A stretch of 64,000 bases of DNA. It comes from Nitratireductor soli. Its GTDB lineage: Bacteria > Pseudomonadota > Alphaproteobacteria > Rhizobiales > Rhizobiaceae. A program made the position numbers and the translations under genes. Of this stretch, positions 16,775 through 27,184 are shown in pieces. Position 1 is the stretch's first letter; each line of letters opens with the position of its first letter. The stretch covers positions 62,001 through 126,000 of the forward strand of contig NZ_LFVY01000003.1 in the NCBI RefSeq assembly GCF_001050155.1. Reading direction: 5' to 3'. The notes beneath the pieces are model-generated. The model was not told the DNA's origin. It worked only from the letters and a program-made list of their open reading frames with translations, and did no database searches.

Positions 16775-19700
16775 GCTTCTCCGATATCTTCATCCGCCGG
16801 CCGGTCCTGTCGACCGTCCTGGCGCTGCTGATCCTTCTGCTCGGTTTCCAGGGCCTGTTCAACCTGCAGGTTCGCCAGTACCCGGAGGTCGAGGAAACGG
16901 TCATCACCGTTACCACCATCTATCCGGGCGCCAGCGCCGACCTGATCCAGGGCTTCATCACCGCGCCGATCTCGGCGGCGGTGGCGACGACGGAGAATGT
17001 CGACTATGTCACCTCGCAGAGCCGGTCCTCGGCCAGCACGGTGAGCGTGCAGATGCGGCTCGGCTCCAATCCGGACGTGGCGCTGACCGAAGTCATGTCG
17101 AAGGTGCAGCAAGTGCGCAGCCAGCTGCCGGCCGACGCCAAGGACCCGACCATCGTCAAGGGCACGGGCATGCAGTTCGCCACCATGTATCTGGCGATGC
17201 AGAACCCGAACATGACCGGCGAGCAGCTCACCGAATACATCGAGCGTGTCATCCGCCCGCGCATGTCGACCATTCCCGGTGTTGCCGAGGTGCAGGTCAT
17301 CGGCGCGGCGAACTATTCGATGCGTGTGTGGATCGATCCGGTCAGGCTCGCGGCGCGCAAGCTGACGGCCGCCGAGGTGTTGGCCGGCATCAAGGCGTCG
17401 AACTTCCTCGCGGCTCCCGGCAAGACGAAGAACGAGTATGTCGCCTATGCCATCACCATGCAGTCGACCCTGCAGACACCGGAGGCGTTCGGCGCGTTGC
17501 CGCTGAAGGCGACAGGCGACGATGTGGTGCGCCTGCGTGACGTGGCCGAAGTGGAGCTTGCCGCCGAAAGCACCGACATGGTGGTGAATTTCAACGGCCA
17601 GCCAGGCACCTTCATCGGTGTTTTCCCGACCCCGGGGGCCAACCCGCTCGACGTGGCCGGCGCCGTCACCGAGGAACTGCCGACGATCCAGGCAAGCCTG
17701 CCCGAGGGCATGAGCATCGAGATGCTCTATGACGCCACCGAATCCATCAGCGCCTCGATCGACGAGGTGTTCAAGACCATCGCCGAGGCGGTCGCCATCG
17801 TCGTGGTGATCATCCTCCTGTTTCTCGGCTCGTTCCGTTCGGTGCTGATGCCGATCGTCACGATCCCGCTGTCGCTGATCGGCGTCTGTTTTGTCCTGTT
17901 CGCCCTCGGTTATTCGATCAACCTCCTTTCGCTGCTGGCCATGGTGCTCGCCATCGGCCTGGTGGTCGACGACGCCATCGTCGTGGTGGAGAACATCCAC
18001 CGCCACATCGAGGAAGGTCTGACGCCGCGGCGCGCAGCCTTTGTCGGCATGAAGGAAATCACCGGCCCCGTCGTCGCCATGACGATCACCCTGGCCGCCG
18101 TGTTCGCGCCGCTCGCCTTCACCGGCGGGTTGACGGGTTCGCTGTTCCGCGAATTCGCCATGACGCTGGCGGGAGCCGTGGTTATTTCCGGTATCGTCGC
18201 CCTGACCATCACACCGATGATGTCGGCGCGCATCCTGAAACGGGGCAATCACAGCCGCTTCCAGATCTTCGTCGACCGGACCTTCGACCGGCTGGCCAAT
18301 TTCTATGAGCGCATGGTTGGCGGCTCGCTGAAATACCGTCCAGTGACACTGCTTATCGTCCTCGTGCTGATCGGCCTGACGGGCTTCATGTTCATGAACA
18401 CGTCGAGCGAGCTGGCACCGGAGGAAGACGAGGGTGCGCTGTTCTCGCTGATCACGGCGCCTCCTTACGCGACGAGCGACTACACCAAGCTCTACACCGA
18501 CCAGATGCGCGAACTGACCAAGGACCTGCCGGAACTGAAAGCCAACTTCTCCATCGTCGGCTTTGGCGGGCAGACCAATTCGGGCATCGCGCTGTGGGCG
18601 TTCAACGACTGGGCCGATCGCGACCGTTCGCAAAAGGAGATCCAGCAGGACATTCAGGCGCGGCTGTCGAAGGTGGCCGGCGTGCAGGCGCTGGTCTTCG
18701 CCCCGCCCTCGCTGCCTGGCGCCGGCGGCGGCTTGCCCATCTCGCTGGTCATCCAGTCGACCAGCGACGCTGCCCGTGTCTTCGAGGTGGCCGAGAAGAT
18801 CAAGGAAGAGGCGCAGGCTTCCGGCCGCTTCATCGTCGTGCAGAACTCGCTGGCCTACAATGCCCAGCAGGTGGTGGTGACCGTCGACCGCGACCGCGCC
18901 GCCGCGCTGAACCTGCCGATCAGCGATGTCGGCACGACGCTCAGCCTGCTCGTCGGCGGTGGCGCGATTGCCCAGTTCGATCGTGATTCCAACAGCTACG
19001 ACATCATCATGCAGGTGCCGGAAGAATATCGCGAGAACCCGGAACGGCTCGGCGATTTCTTCGTCCGCAGCACGACCGGCGAAATGGTGCCCCTGTCGGC
19101 GGTGGTGACGATCTCCACCGGCGTGACGGCGGCCGCCATCGAGCAGTTCAACCAGCTCAACTCGGCGACCATCTCGGCGCTGCCCGTGCCCGGCGTCTCG
19201 ACGGGCGACGGCCTCGCCGTGGTCGAGGAGATTGCCAGGAACACCATCCCGGACGGCTTCTTCATCGAGTATTCGGGCCAGTCCCGCCTCGAGGTGGAGC
19301 AGGGCAGCACGATCCTGATCGCGTTCGCGCTCGCCGTGATCGTCATCTACCTGGTCCTGGCGGCGCAGTTCGAAAGCTTCCGCGATCCGCTGATCATCAT
19401 GATGACGGTGCCCTTGTCGATCTTCGGCGCGGTGCTGCCGCTCAATCTCGGCCTGTCGACGCTGAACATCTACACGCAGGTCGGACTGATCACGCTGATC
19501 GGCCTGATCACCAAGCATGGTATCCTGATGGTCGAGTTCGCCAACCAGCAGCGTGAGGAACACGGGATGAACCGCTTCGAAGCGATCATCGCCTCGGCAA
19601 AGGTGCGCCTCAGGCCGATCCTGATGACCACGGCGGCCATGTCGCTCGGCGTCGTGCCGCTGATCATGGCCGATGGCGCGGGTGCCGCGGCCCGCCACTC

Positions 19701-19854
19701 GATGGGTCTCGTCATCTTCACCGGCCTGATCATCGGCACCTGCTTCACATTGTTCGTCGTGCCGATGTTCTACACCTTCATCTCGCAGGAGAAGATGCGA
19801 CACGAGGAAGACGATTACCCGGTGAGCGCGGCACCGCCGACGCCGGCCGAATAG
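16771..19854 (+). CDS. RND multidrug efflux pump, inner-membrane subunit (HAE1 / MexB-like)
   Basis: 1027 residues, the standard length for AcrB-type pumps. Twelve membrane segments in two halves can be traced. The first helix is VLSTVLALLILLLGFQGLF. The proton-relay helix holds the paired aspartates in LAIGLVVDDAIVVVENIHRH, and the RND signature GMKEITGPVVAMTITLAAVF follows. The second half repeats the pattern with LITLIGLITKHGILMVEFAN. Two large periplasmic porter domains lie between. It is coupled to the adaptor gene by a 4 bp overlap and followed by a strong hairpin. Drug range cannot be read from sequence. Confidence 0.96.
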   Translation: MSFSDIFIRRPVLSTVLALLILLLGFQGLFNLQVRQYPEVEETVITVTTIYPGASADLIQGFITAPISAAVATTENVDYVTSQSRSSASTVSVQMRLGSNPDVALTEVMSKVQQVRSQLPADAKDPTIVKGTGMQFATMYLAMQNPNMTGEQLTEYIERVIRPRMSTIPGVAEVQVIGAANYSMRVWIDPVRLAARKLTAAEVLAGIKASNFLAAPGKTKNEYVAYAITMQSTLQTPEAFGALPLKATGDDVVRLRDVAEVELAAESTDMVVNFNGQPGTFIGVFPTPGANPLDVAGAVTEELPTIQASLPEGMSIEMLYDATESISASIDEVFKTIAEAVAIVVVIILLFLGSFRSVLMPIVTIPLSLIGVCFVLFALGYSINLLSLLAMVLAIGLVVDDAIVVVENIHRHIEEGLTPRRAAFVGMKEITGPVVAMTITLAAVFAPLAFTGGLTGSLFREFAMTLAGAVVISGIVALTITPMMSARILKRGNHSRFQIFVDRTFDRLANFYERMVGGSLKYRPVTLLIVLVLIGLTGFMFMNTSSELAPEEDEGALFSLITAPPYATSDYTKLYTDQMRELTKDLPELKANFSIVGFGGQTNSGIALWAFNDWADRDRSQKEIQQDIQARLSKVAGVQALVFAPPSLPGAGGGLPISLVIQSTSDAARVFEVAEKIKEEAQASGRFIVVQNSLAYNAQQVVVTVDRDRAAALNLPISDVGTTLSLLVGGGAIAQFDRDSNSYDIIMQVPEEYRENPERLGDFFVRSTTGEMVPLSAVVTISTGVTAAAIEQFNQLNSATISALPVPGVSTGDGLAVVEEIARNTIPDGFFIEYSGQSRLEVEQGSTILIAFALAVIVIYLVLAAQFESFRDPLIIMMTVPLSIFGAVLPLNLGLSTLNIYTQVGLITLIGLITKHGILMVEFANQQREEHGMNRFEAIIASAKVRLRPILMTTAAMSLGVVPLIMADGAGAAARHSMGLVIFTGLIIGTCFTLFVVPMFYTFISQEKMRHEEDDYPVSAAPPTPAE

Positions 19855-19868
19855 CGCAGGAAGAGACC

Positions 19869-19892
19869 AGGCCTCCGGTACGCCGGAGGCCT
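19869..19892 (+). terminator. Hairpin after the RND operon
   Basis: AGGCCTCCGG-TACG-CCGGAGGCCT is a perfect 10 bp stem with a 4 nt loop, 15 bp after the pump stop codon. No U-run follows, as is common for terminators in this group. Confidence 0.7.
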
Positions 19893-19917
19893 GATCAATG
19901 CCGGCTACAGCGCTTTC

Positions 19918-20018
19918 AGACCGGTTCATCGTTTCATGGAAACGCTGCCTCGCTCTATCTCATTGCTTTTCTGCATTTATACGGACGTCAGGTGATTCCG
20001 CCTGACTGCAAAATGCTC
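19918..20018 (-). repeat. ~102 bp RIME-like palindromic intergenic repeat, copy 2
   Basis: Same orientation as copy 1 (AGACCGGTTCATCGTTTC ... GACTGCAAAATGCTC), with changes such as TTTCATGGAAAC in place of TTTCGTTGAAAC. Compensating changes in the arms keep the hairpins. It sits between the RND terminator and a decayed sigma-factor fragment. Confidence 0.85.
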
Positions 20019-20035
20019 GTGTGACGGGTGAGACT

Positions 20036-20250
20036 GCCGAGATGCCTTGGCTTGTCGGGGTTGCGCATTGCGCAGACTGCCGTAATCCTGCAGCCCTCGA
20101 CTGCAGCGTGATGGTCTGCAACGCGTTGCCGTCCTCGATCGCCACGAAGCCCGGCAAGCCGTCGATATACGGCATGAACCGCGGACGAACCTCTTCATCG
20201 GATAGCGGCCGGCCCGATGCCCGCAGGCACCGGAGGCCATGCATGCCCAC
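20036..20250 (-). pseudogene. Remnant of an ECF41/SigJ-type sigma factor (C-terminal end, frameshifted)
   Basis: One minus frame reads EEVRPRFMPYIDGLPGFVAI, then ALQTITLQ. The next frame continues with RITAVCAMRNPDKPRHLG. Joined across a one-base shift near 20086, these match the C-terminal SnoaL-like end of ECF41 sigma factors (RPRFARINGLPGFV ... GRITAIYVMRNPDKLRHL). The sigma-2 and sigma-4 domains (about 230 residues) are absent, so only the last ~60 residues remain. Downstream lies repeat copy 2. The space 20251-20399 holds no recognisable gene. Confidence 0.7.
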
Positions 20251-20399
20251 AATCCCACGTCATTTTTTATGTTGCCAGGCAACCCGAATTGATCGCTGAT
20301 TTGCGGGTCGGCATTCCTTTCCGCCACATTCTTCGCGTCGGTTGCACGCGGGATAGCTTCGGGTTTGGGCCTTAGTGACATTGGTGTGAAAGGAACAAC

Positions 20400-20807
20400 A
20401 TGATGATTCTACGCAAAAACCCGCGCAAGCTTGTCGCCGTGCTCGGCGTAGCACTCGGCACCGCGCTCATTGCTCCCGTCTTTGCGCAGGATGCCGCACC
20501 GGCAGCCCCTCCGGCAGCGCAATCACAAACCTTCGACGACCAGAAGCTGGAGGCTTTCACCGTCGCCTTCCTGGCTGTCAGTGACGTCAAGGAACAATAC
20601 ACGCAGCGCTTCCGCGAAGCCCCGTCGGACGGCGAAAAGCAGAAGATCCAGACTGAGGCAACGCAGAAAATGGAGCAGGCCGTGGCACAGACCAACGGCA
20701 TATCCGTCGATGAATACAACCAGATCATCCAATCGGCGCAGACCGACGAGGCCCTGGCGCAGAAGCTCAACGGCATGATCGGCCAGGCAGCACAACCGGA
20801 GAACTGA
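20400..20807 (+). CDS. DUF4168 domain secreted protein
   Basis: 135 residues with a signal peptide (KLVAVLGVALGTALIAPVFA-QD) and a short Ala/Pro/Gln linker. The rest is a single DUF4168 domain: TFDDQKLEAFTVAFLAVSDV at the front and NGISVDEYNQIIQSAQTDEA at the end. It is predicted to be a small helical periplasmic protein. The family has no established function. It stands alone, with decayed DNA upstream and thiD convergent downstream. An ATG one codon later is an alternative start. Confidence 0.85.
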   Translation: MMILRKNPRKLVAVLGVALGTALIAPVFAQDAAPAAPPAAQSQTFDDQKLEAFTVAFLAVSDVKEQYTQRFREAPSDGEKQKIQTEATQKMEQAVAQTNGISVDEYNQIIQSAQTDEALAQKLNGMIGQAAQPEN

Positions 20808-21029
20808 CGGAAACCTGCGCAAAGGTTGGGCCGGCGCCTCCACCAAGTGAAGACATTGCCTGAATGCCGGCCCCGCGGTTGCCCAGACGGTCCGCCACGA
20901 ATCGCAAGCTGACACAGCCGGCTCATTATGTCGAGATCATCCGGGAAGCCAGGCTTGTCACGCGCTCCGACGGGGCGAGCGGCTCCGCATCTTCAACGAT
21001 GCGGCCGTCGAATGTGGAACGCCTGATCT

Positions 21030-21779
21030 TCAAACACCGTCCCAGCGCTCGGCGACATGGGTCTTCGCCGCCTTGATGCTCTCTTCGAGCCCTTTGCCGC
21101 GCGCCAATCCGGCGGCGATGGCGCTGGCAAGCATGCAGCCCGTGCCGCGCATCGTGCCCGTCAGGCGCGGGCCTTCGAAACGCAGTGGAGCTTCATCCGC
21201 CCGGATGAGAACATCGACGGCACGCCGGCCCAGCCCGTGCCCGCCCTTGACCAGGATTGCCGGCGCGCCGGCGTCCAGAAGCTGCCTTGCCTGGGCGTGG
21301 ATTTCTGCTTCATCATGCGCTGGAGGACCTTCGGCGAGGATCGCCAGCTCGGGCAGATTGGGGGTGAGGAGCGCGCAGAGCGGCATCAGCGCGCCACGCA
21401 GCAGGTCGAGCGCGTCATCCGACAGAAGCGGCCGTCCTGACGAGGTGGCGATCACCGGGTCGAGCACCGCCGGCACCGACCCATGCGCGGCAAGGACGGA
21501 TGCCACGCATCCGACGACATCCCGTTCGCCCAGCATGCCGATCTTGATCGCCGAAACACGGTTGGCTTCGAGTGCGGCGCGCATCTGTTCCTCGACCAGA
21601 CCGGCCGCGCATGTCTCGACCCGCGTCGCCGCCGCGTGCGTCTGCACCGTCACCGCCGTCACGGCAAGACAGGCGCGCAGGCCGAAGGCCGCGACCGTTT
21701 CGATGTCACGCACAATGCCCGCGCCGCCCGAGGAATCGGAACCGGCGACCACCAGCACATGTGGCGTGTTCAGCGCCAT
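21030..21779 (-). CDS. thiD: Hydroxymethylpyrimidine/phosphomethylpyrimidine kinase
   Basis: 249 residues from [20 protein letters not shown]. This ribokinase-like enzyme phosphorylates HMP and HMP-P to HMP-PP for thiamine synthesis. The N-terminal substrate motif AGSDSSGGAGI, the KIGMLGE segment and the C-terminal anion-hole motif GTGCMLASAIAAGLARG with catalytic Asp region are present. The start overlaps the end of thiE by 10 bp. It is the last gene of the thi operon. The 222 bp gap after it (20808-21029) contains no recognisable feature. Confidence 0.94.
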   Translation of the reverse strand: MALNTPHVLVVAGSDSSGGAGIVRDIETVAAFGLRACLAVTAVTVQTHAAATRVETCAAGLVEEQMRAALEANRVSAIKIGMLGERDVVGCVASVLAAHGSVPAVLDPVIATSSGRPLLSDDALDLLRGALMPLCALLTPNLPELAILAEGPPAHDEAEIHAQARQLLDAGAPAILVKGGHGLGRRAVDVLIRADEAPLRFEGPRLTGTMRGTGCMLASAIAAGLARGKGLEESIKAAKTHVAERWDGV

Positions 21780-22375
21780 TGCGCCGTCGCTGCCAGCCAT
21801 TGGCGCATGCGCGCTTCCGGGTCGGCATTCAGCGTGATGTCGGTGACGACGGCAGCACTGTCGGCGCCGGCCGCAAACACGCCCGGCAGCCGCTCCGGGT
21901 TCAGCCCGCCGATGGCGACCAGCGGCATGGCACCGATCTGCTTCTTCCAATCGGCCAGCCGGGCGAGCCCCTGCGGCGCCCATGTCATCTTCTTCAGAAT
22001 GGTCGGATAGACAGGACCGAGCGCCACATAATCGGGCTTGGCCGCCAACGCCGTCGCCAGCTCCGCCTCGTCATGCGTGCTGATGCCCAGCTTCAGCCGC
22101 GCCGCGCGGATCGCGCCAAGATCGGCCTCCGCCAGATCCTCCTGGCCGAGATGGACGAAGTCGCAGCCCGTCTCGATGGCGAGCCGCCAATGATCGTTGA
22201 CGATGAGCTGGCAGCCATGCGCCGCGCAAATCCGCTTCGCCACGACGATCTCCTCGCGCAATGCCGCCGCGTCCATCTCCTTGATGCGCAATTGCACGAG
22301 CCTGACGCCAAGCGGCACCAGCCGGGCGATCCACGCCGTGCTGTCGACGATCAGATAGAAGGGATCGAGCGTCAT
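21770..22375 (-). CDS. thiE: Thiamine-phosphate synthase
   Basis: 201 residues, a compact TIM barrel of usual ThiE length. It joins HMP-PP and thiazole phosphate carboxylate to make thiamine phosphate. Recognisable segments are [29 protein letters not shown] with [26 protein letters not shown] and [12 protein letters not shown]. The gene starts with ATG at 22375, overlapping the thiG stop by 4 bp. The upstream open frame belongs to the thiG shadow, not to this protein. Confidence 0.95.
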   Translation of the reverse strand: MTLDPFYLIVDSTAWIARLVPLGVRLVQLRIKEMDAAALREEIVVAKRICAAHGCQLIVNDHWRLAIETGCDFVHLGQEDLAEADLGAIRAARLKLGISTHDEAELATALAAKPDYVALGPVYPTILKKMTWAPQGLARLADWKKQIGAMPLVAIGGLNPERLPGVFAAGADSAAVVTDITLNADPEARMRQWLAATAQWR

Positions 22376-23145
22376 TCGAACACCGCCTTGCCGATGACCG
22401 GCGTCGAAGGCACCGCCATGTCGCGCGGCGCGAGCGGGCCGGCGAGAAAGCCGCGCCGGCCGGCCTTGACCGCCTCGGCGAACGCCGACCCCATCGCAAC
22501 CGGATCGCCCGCCCTGGCCACCGCCGTGTTGAGCAGCACCGCGTCGAAACCCAGCTCCATGACCGCCGCCGCATGCGAAGGCCGGCCAAGCCCCGCATCG
22601 ACCACCAGGGGAATATCCGGGAAATGCGCCCGATAGGCACTGAGCGCATCGGGATTGACCGGTCCCCGCGCCGAGCCGATGGGCGCGCACCAGGGCATCA
22701 GCACCTGGCAACCCGCCTCCAGCAATCTCTCGCCCACCGTCAGATCCTCGGTGGTATACGGGAACACCTTGAAACCGTCGTTTGCCAGGATGCGCGCCGC
22801 CTCGACGAGGCCGAACACATCCGGCTGCAACGTGTCGTGATGGCCGATCACTTCGAGCTTGATCCAGTCCGTGCCGAACAATTCGCGCGCCATATGCGCA
22901 GTGGTGACCGCCTCCTTCACCGAATGGCAGCCGGCCGTGTTGGGCAGGACGCGCACACCCAGTTCGTTGATCAGTTCCCAGAACCGTCCGCCGGTGCGCC
23001 CGCCGGCGGTTTCGCGACGCAGTGAGACCGTGACGAGATCGACGCCCGCCGCGCGCACCGCATCGGCCATGACGGCCGGCGAGGGATATTGCGCCGTGCC
23101 GAGGAACAGCCGCGAGGATAATTGCGTGCCATAAAGTTCGAGCAT
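22372..23145 (-). CDS. thiG: Thiazole synthase
   Basis: 257 residues. ThiG forms the thiazole phosphate ring from deoxyxylulose phosphate, dehydroglycine and ThiS thiocarboxylate. The catalytic lysine lies in [17 protein letters not shown]. Other conserved stretches are [45 protein letters not shown] and [15 protein letters not shown]. It is preceded by thiS with 3 bp between, and overlaps thiE by 4 bp, so the three are translationally linked. The dehydroglycine source is ThiO encoded upstream of the inserted brnTA pair. Confidence 0.96.
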   Translation of the reverse strand: MLELYGTQLSSRLFLGTAQYPSPAVMADAVRAAGVDLVTVSLRRETAGGRTGGRFWELINELGVRVLPNTAGCHSVKEAVTTAHMARELFGTDWIKLEVIGHHDTLQPDVFGLVEAARILANDGFKVFPYTTEDLTVGERLLEAGCQVLMPWCAPIGSARGPVNPDALSAYRAHFPDIPLVVDAGLGRPSHAAAVMELGFDAVLLNTAVARAGDPVAMGSAFAEAVKAGRRGFLAGPLAPRDMAVPSTPVIGKAVFE

Positions 23146-23148
23146 CGT

Positions 23149-23346
23149 TCAGCCCCCCTGCATCGGCGCGAGGATTTCGATCCGGTCGCCATCGCTCAGG
23201 CCGCACGCGGCCCGCTCGCCGGCCGGCACGACGTCGCCGTTCAGCGCCGTGGCGAGGAAGCTTGGATCGTAGTCGAGTTCGTCGAGAAGCGCGGCAAGCG
23301 TCCGCGCGTCGACGGCGTGCTCTTCGCCGTTAATTGTGAGCTTCAT
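23149..23346 (-). CDS. thiS: Sulfur carrier protein ThiS
   Basis: 65 residues, a ubiquitin-like fold ending in the required GG (ILAPMQGG). It carries sulfur as a C-terminal thiocarboxylate to ThiG. It lies 3 bp upstream of thiG. In related genomes thiO directly precedes thiS. Here a BrnT/BrnA pair on the opposite strand separates them by about 670 bp, so thiSGED must either be read through from the thiC promoter or use a new promoter within 23347-23447. Confidence 0.93.
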   Translation of the reverse strand: MKLTINGEEHAVDARTLAALLDELDYDPSFLATALNGDVVPAGERAACGLSDGDRIEILAPMQGG

Positions 23347-23447
23347 TGAAGAACTCCCTGGACGGCAATCTGATCATGATATCTGTAAGGGCAGCGCATT
23401 TTTGAACCCGCCCCTTGCGGCAGATATTTTATGGGGGTACATTTAAT

Positions 23448-23741
23448 ATGAAAACGCCCCGGCGCTTTTCCTGGGATCCCGCCAAGAACGAGCGCAATGT
23501 TGCCCTGCGCGGGCTTTCCTGCGATGCCGCGGGCGAATTCGTGTTCGGTTCGGCGGTTATTGCTGTCGATGACCGGAAGGATTACGGCGAGCAACGGCAG
23601 GTGGCGTTGGGTGTCATTGGCCACAGGCTCCATGTTCTCGTCTTCACCCTGCGCGCCGAAACATGTCATGTCATCTCGCTGCGTAAAGCCAACAGGAGAG
23701 AAATCGGGCGCTATGTTGAGCAAACGGAAGCAGATGGCTGA
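23448..23741 (+). CDS. brnT: BrnT-family toxin
   Basis: 97 residues from MKTPRRFSWDPAKNERNV. The family pattern is clear: F-W-D-AKN-N at the start, SCDAAGEFVFG, the DDRKDYGEQRQVALGVI core and the RKANRREIGRYVEQ end. BrnT is a RelE-like ribonuclease that stops translation. The stop codon lies 29 bp inside the downstream antitoxin gene. The pair sits on the opposite strand within the thi operon, between thiO and thiS. An ATG 11 codons upstream gives a non-family extension. Confidence 0.92.
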   Translation: MKTPRRFSWDPAKNERNVALRGLSCDAAGEFVFGSAVIAVDDRKDYGEQRQVALGVIGHRLHVLVFTLRAETCHVISLRKANRREIGRYVEQTEADG

Positions 23742-24012
23742 GGCCCGCCGCATCGCTCTGAAGAATCTCGCCGAGATCACCGACGCGGAAGATGCGGCGA
23801 TCACAGCGGACGCTGTTGCCGATCCCGATAATCCGCCAGCCGACGATCTCATTCGCCGACGTGGCCGGCCGCCGCTGGAAAACGGCAAGCGTCCAGTCAA
23901 ACTGCGGCTCGATCCGGATGTCATCGAGCATTTCCGCGCCAGCGGTCCGGGTTGGCAAACCCGCATGAACGATGCCTTGCGCGAAGCCGCAGGCCTCAAG
24001 AAAGCAGGATAG
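23713..24012 (+). CDS. brnA: BrnA-family antitoxin
   Basis: 99 residues from MLSKRKQMAEARRIALKNLA. The C-terminal ribbon-helix-helix DNA-binding part is RPPLENGKRPVKLRLDPDVI then EHFRASGPGWQTRMNDALRE, as in BrnA/DUF4415 antitoxins. It overlaps brnT by 29 bp in toxin-first order, the normal arrangement for this type. The stop codon is 4 bp from the convergent thiO stop. BrnA usually binds and represses the brnTA promoter. I could not identify a convincing operator in 23347-23447. Confidence 0.92.
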   Translation: MLSKRKQMAEARRIALKNLAEITDAEDAAITADAVADPDNPPADDLIRRRGRPPLENGKRPVKLRLDPDVIEHFRASGPGWQTRMNDALREAAGLKKAG

Positions 24013-24016
24013 GCAT

Positions 24017-24988
24017 TCAACAAACCGGAACCTCCACGCTCAAGATCATCGCTGCCGCCTGCCGCGCCATCGCCGGCGACAGCAGGAAGCCGTGCCGGTA
24101 GAGCCCGTTGACGCGGACGCCACGTTGCGTCCGCGTCACGCGTGGCAGGTTGTCGGCATAGGCCGGGCGGATGCCGACGCCCGTCTCGACGATCTTCGCT
24201 TCGCCGAAACCCGGATGCAGGCTGTAGGCGGCATTCAACAACTCCATCATGGACCGCGCGCTGATGGGACCGGGATCGTCGCTTTCGATCATCGTCGCGC
24301 CGACCATGAAACGCTGATCCGCGCGCGGCACGATGTAGAGGGGAATGCGCGGATGCAGCAGCCGCACCGGCCGCGACAGCGTCACATCGGGGGCATGAAG
24401 GATCAGCATTTCCCCGCGCACGCCGCGCAGCGCCGCGTCCTGCGCCGCCATTCCGGTGCAGTCGGCTTCGACATCGGCGCGAAAAACCGTCTCGCTGCCG
24501 AAATGAACCTTGACGCCCATGGCCACCAGCCTGTGGCGCAGCGCAACGAGCGCGCGACGCGGATCGAGATGCGCTTCGCCGGGGAAGAACAATCCACGCT
24601 GGAAACGGCCCGCCAGGTCGGGCTCCAACGCCGCCACGCCCGCACTGTCCAGCCAGTCGTGTCCGCCGGTGCGGGCGGCAAAACGGGCAAGCTCGCCCAC
24701 ATCGCGCGCCGGCGCGACGACCAGCGTGCCGTTGCGCGTCACATGGCGGGGCGGGGGGCCGGGCAGGGCGCTGTCCCACCAGTCCGCCGCCACCCGCCCG
24801 AGCGTCAGCACCGGCGCCTCGGCGCTTTCGCGCTCGCACCACGGCGCCAGCATGCCGCCGGCAAGCCACGAGGCGCCGCCGGCGGCATCGGCCCTGATGT
24901 CGGTGATCGTGACGGCAACACCTTGCCGCGCCAGTTCATGCGCCAGCGTGAGGCCGGCAACGCCGGCTCCGCGGATCAGGACCCGCAT
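24017..24988 (-). CDS. thiO: Glycine oxidase ThiO
   Basis: 323 residues from MRVLIRGAGVAGLTLAHELA, an FAD-binding GxGxxG Rossmann start. It belongs to the DAAO family and oxidises glycine to dehydroglycine for thiazole synthesis. Other family features are GGASWLAGGMLAPWCE and the C-terminal GVRVNGLYRHGFLLSPAMA. It starts 4 bp downstream of thiC. An upstream extension of the frame is arginine-rich and overlaps thiC, so it was rejected. The 3' end abuts brnA tail to tail. Confidence 0.94.
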   Translation of the reverse strand: MRVLIRGAGVAGLTLAHELARQGVAVTITDIRADAAGGASWLAGGMLAPWCERESAEAPVLTLGRVAADWWDSALPGPPPRHVTRNGTLVVAPARDVGELARFAARTGGHDWLDSAGVAALEPDLAGRFQRGLFFPGEAHLDPRRALVALRHRLVAMGVKVHFGSETVFRADVEADCTGMAAQDAALRGVRGEMLILHAPDVTLSRPVRLLHPRIPLYIVPRADQRFMVGATMIESDDPGPISARSMMELLNAAYSLHPGFGEAKIVETGVGIRPAYADNLPRVTRTQRGVRVNGLYRHGFLLSPAMARQAAAMILSVEVPVC

Positions 24989-24992
24989 CGCC

Positions 24993-27110
<2,118 letters not shown>

Positions 27111-27184
27111 GGGCGATGGGAGGGATGGTTGTCAAGCCGGGTAATGGAGGCGATTTGGAAGGCGCGTTCGAAGCCCTCCGCCCG

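Noticed and set aside
16477-19929. 1150-codon minus-strand ORF opposite the RND pump
   Set aside because: It is the His/Arg/Asp-rich antisense shadow of the adaptor and pump genes, a known effect of GC-rich codon bias. It has no domain pattern.
19960-20381. Minus-strand ORFs spanning repeat copy 2 as real genes
   Set aside because: Their ends lie inside the repeat and their only recognisable content is the frameshifted sigma-factor tail. Annotated as pseudogene instead.
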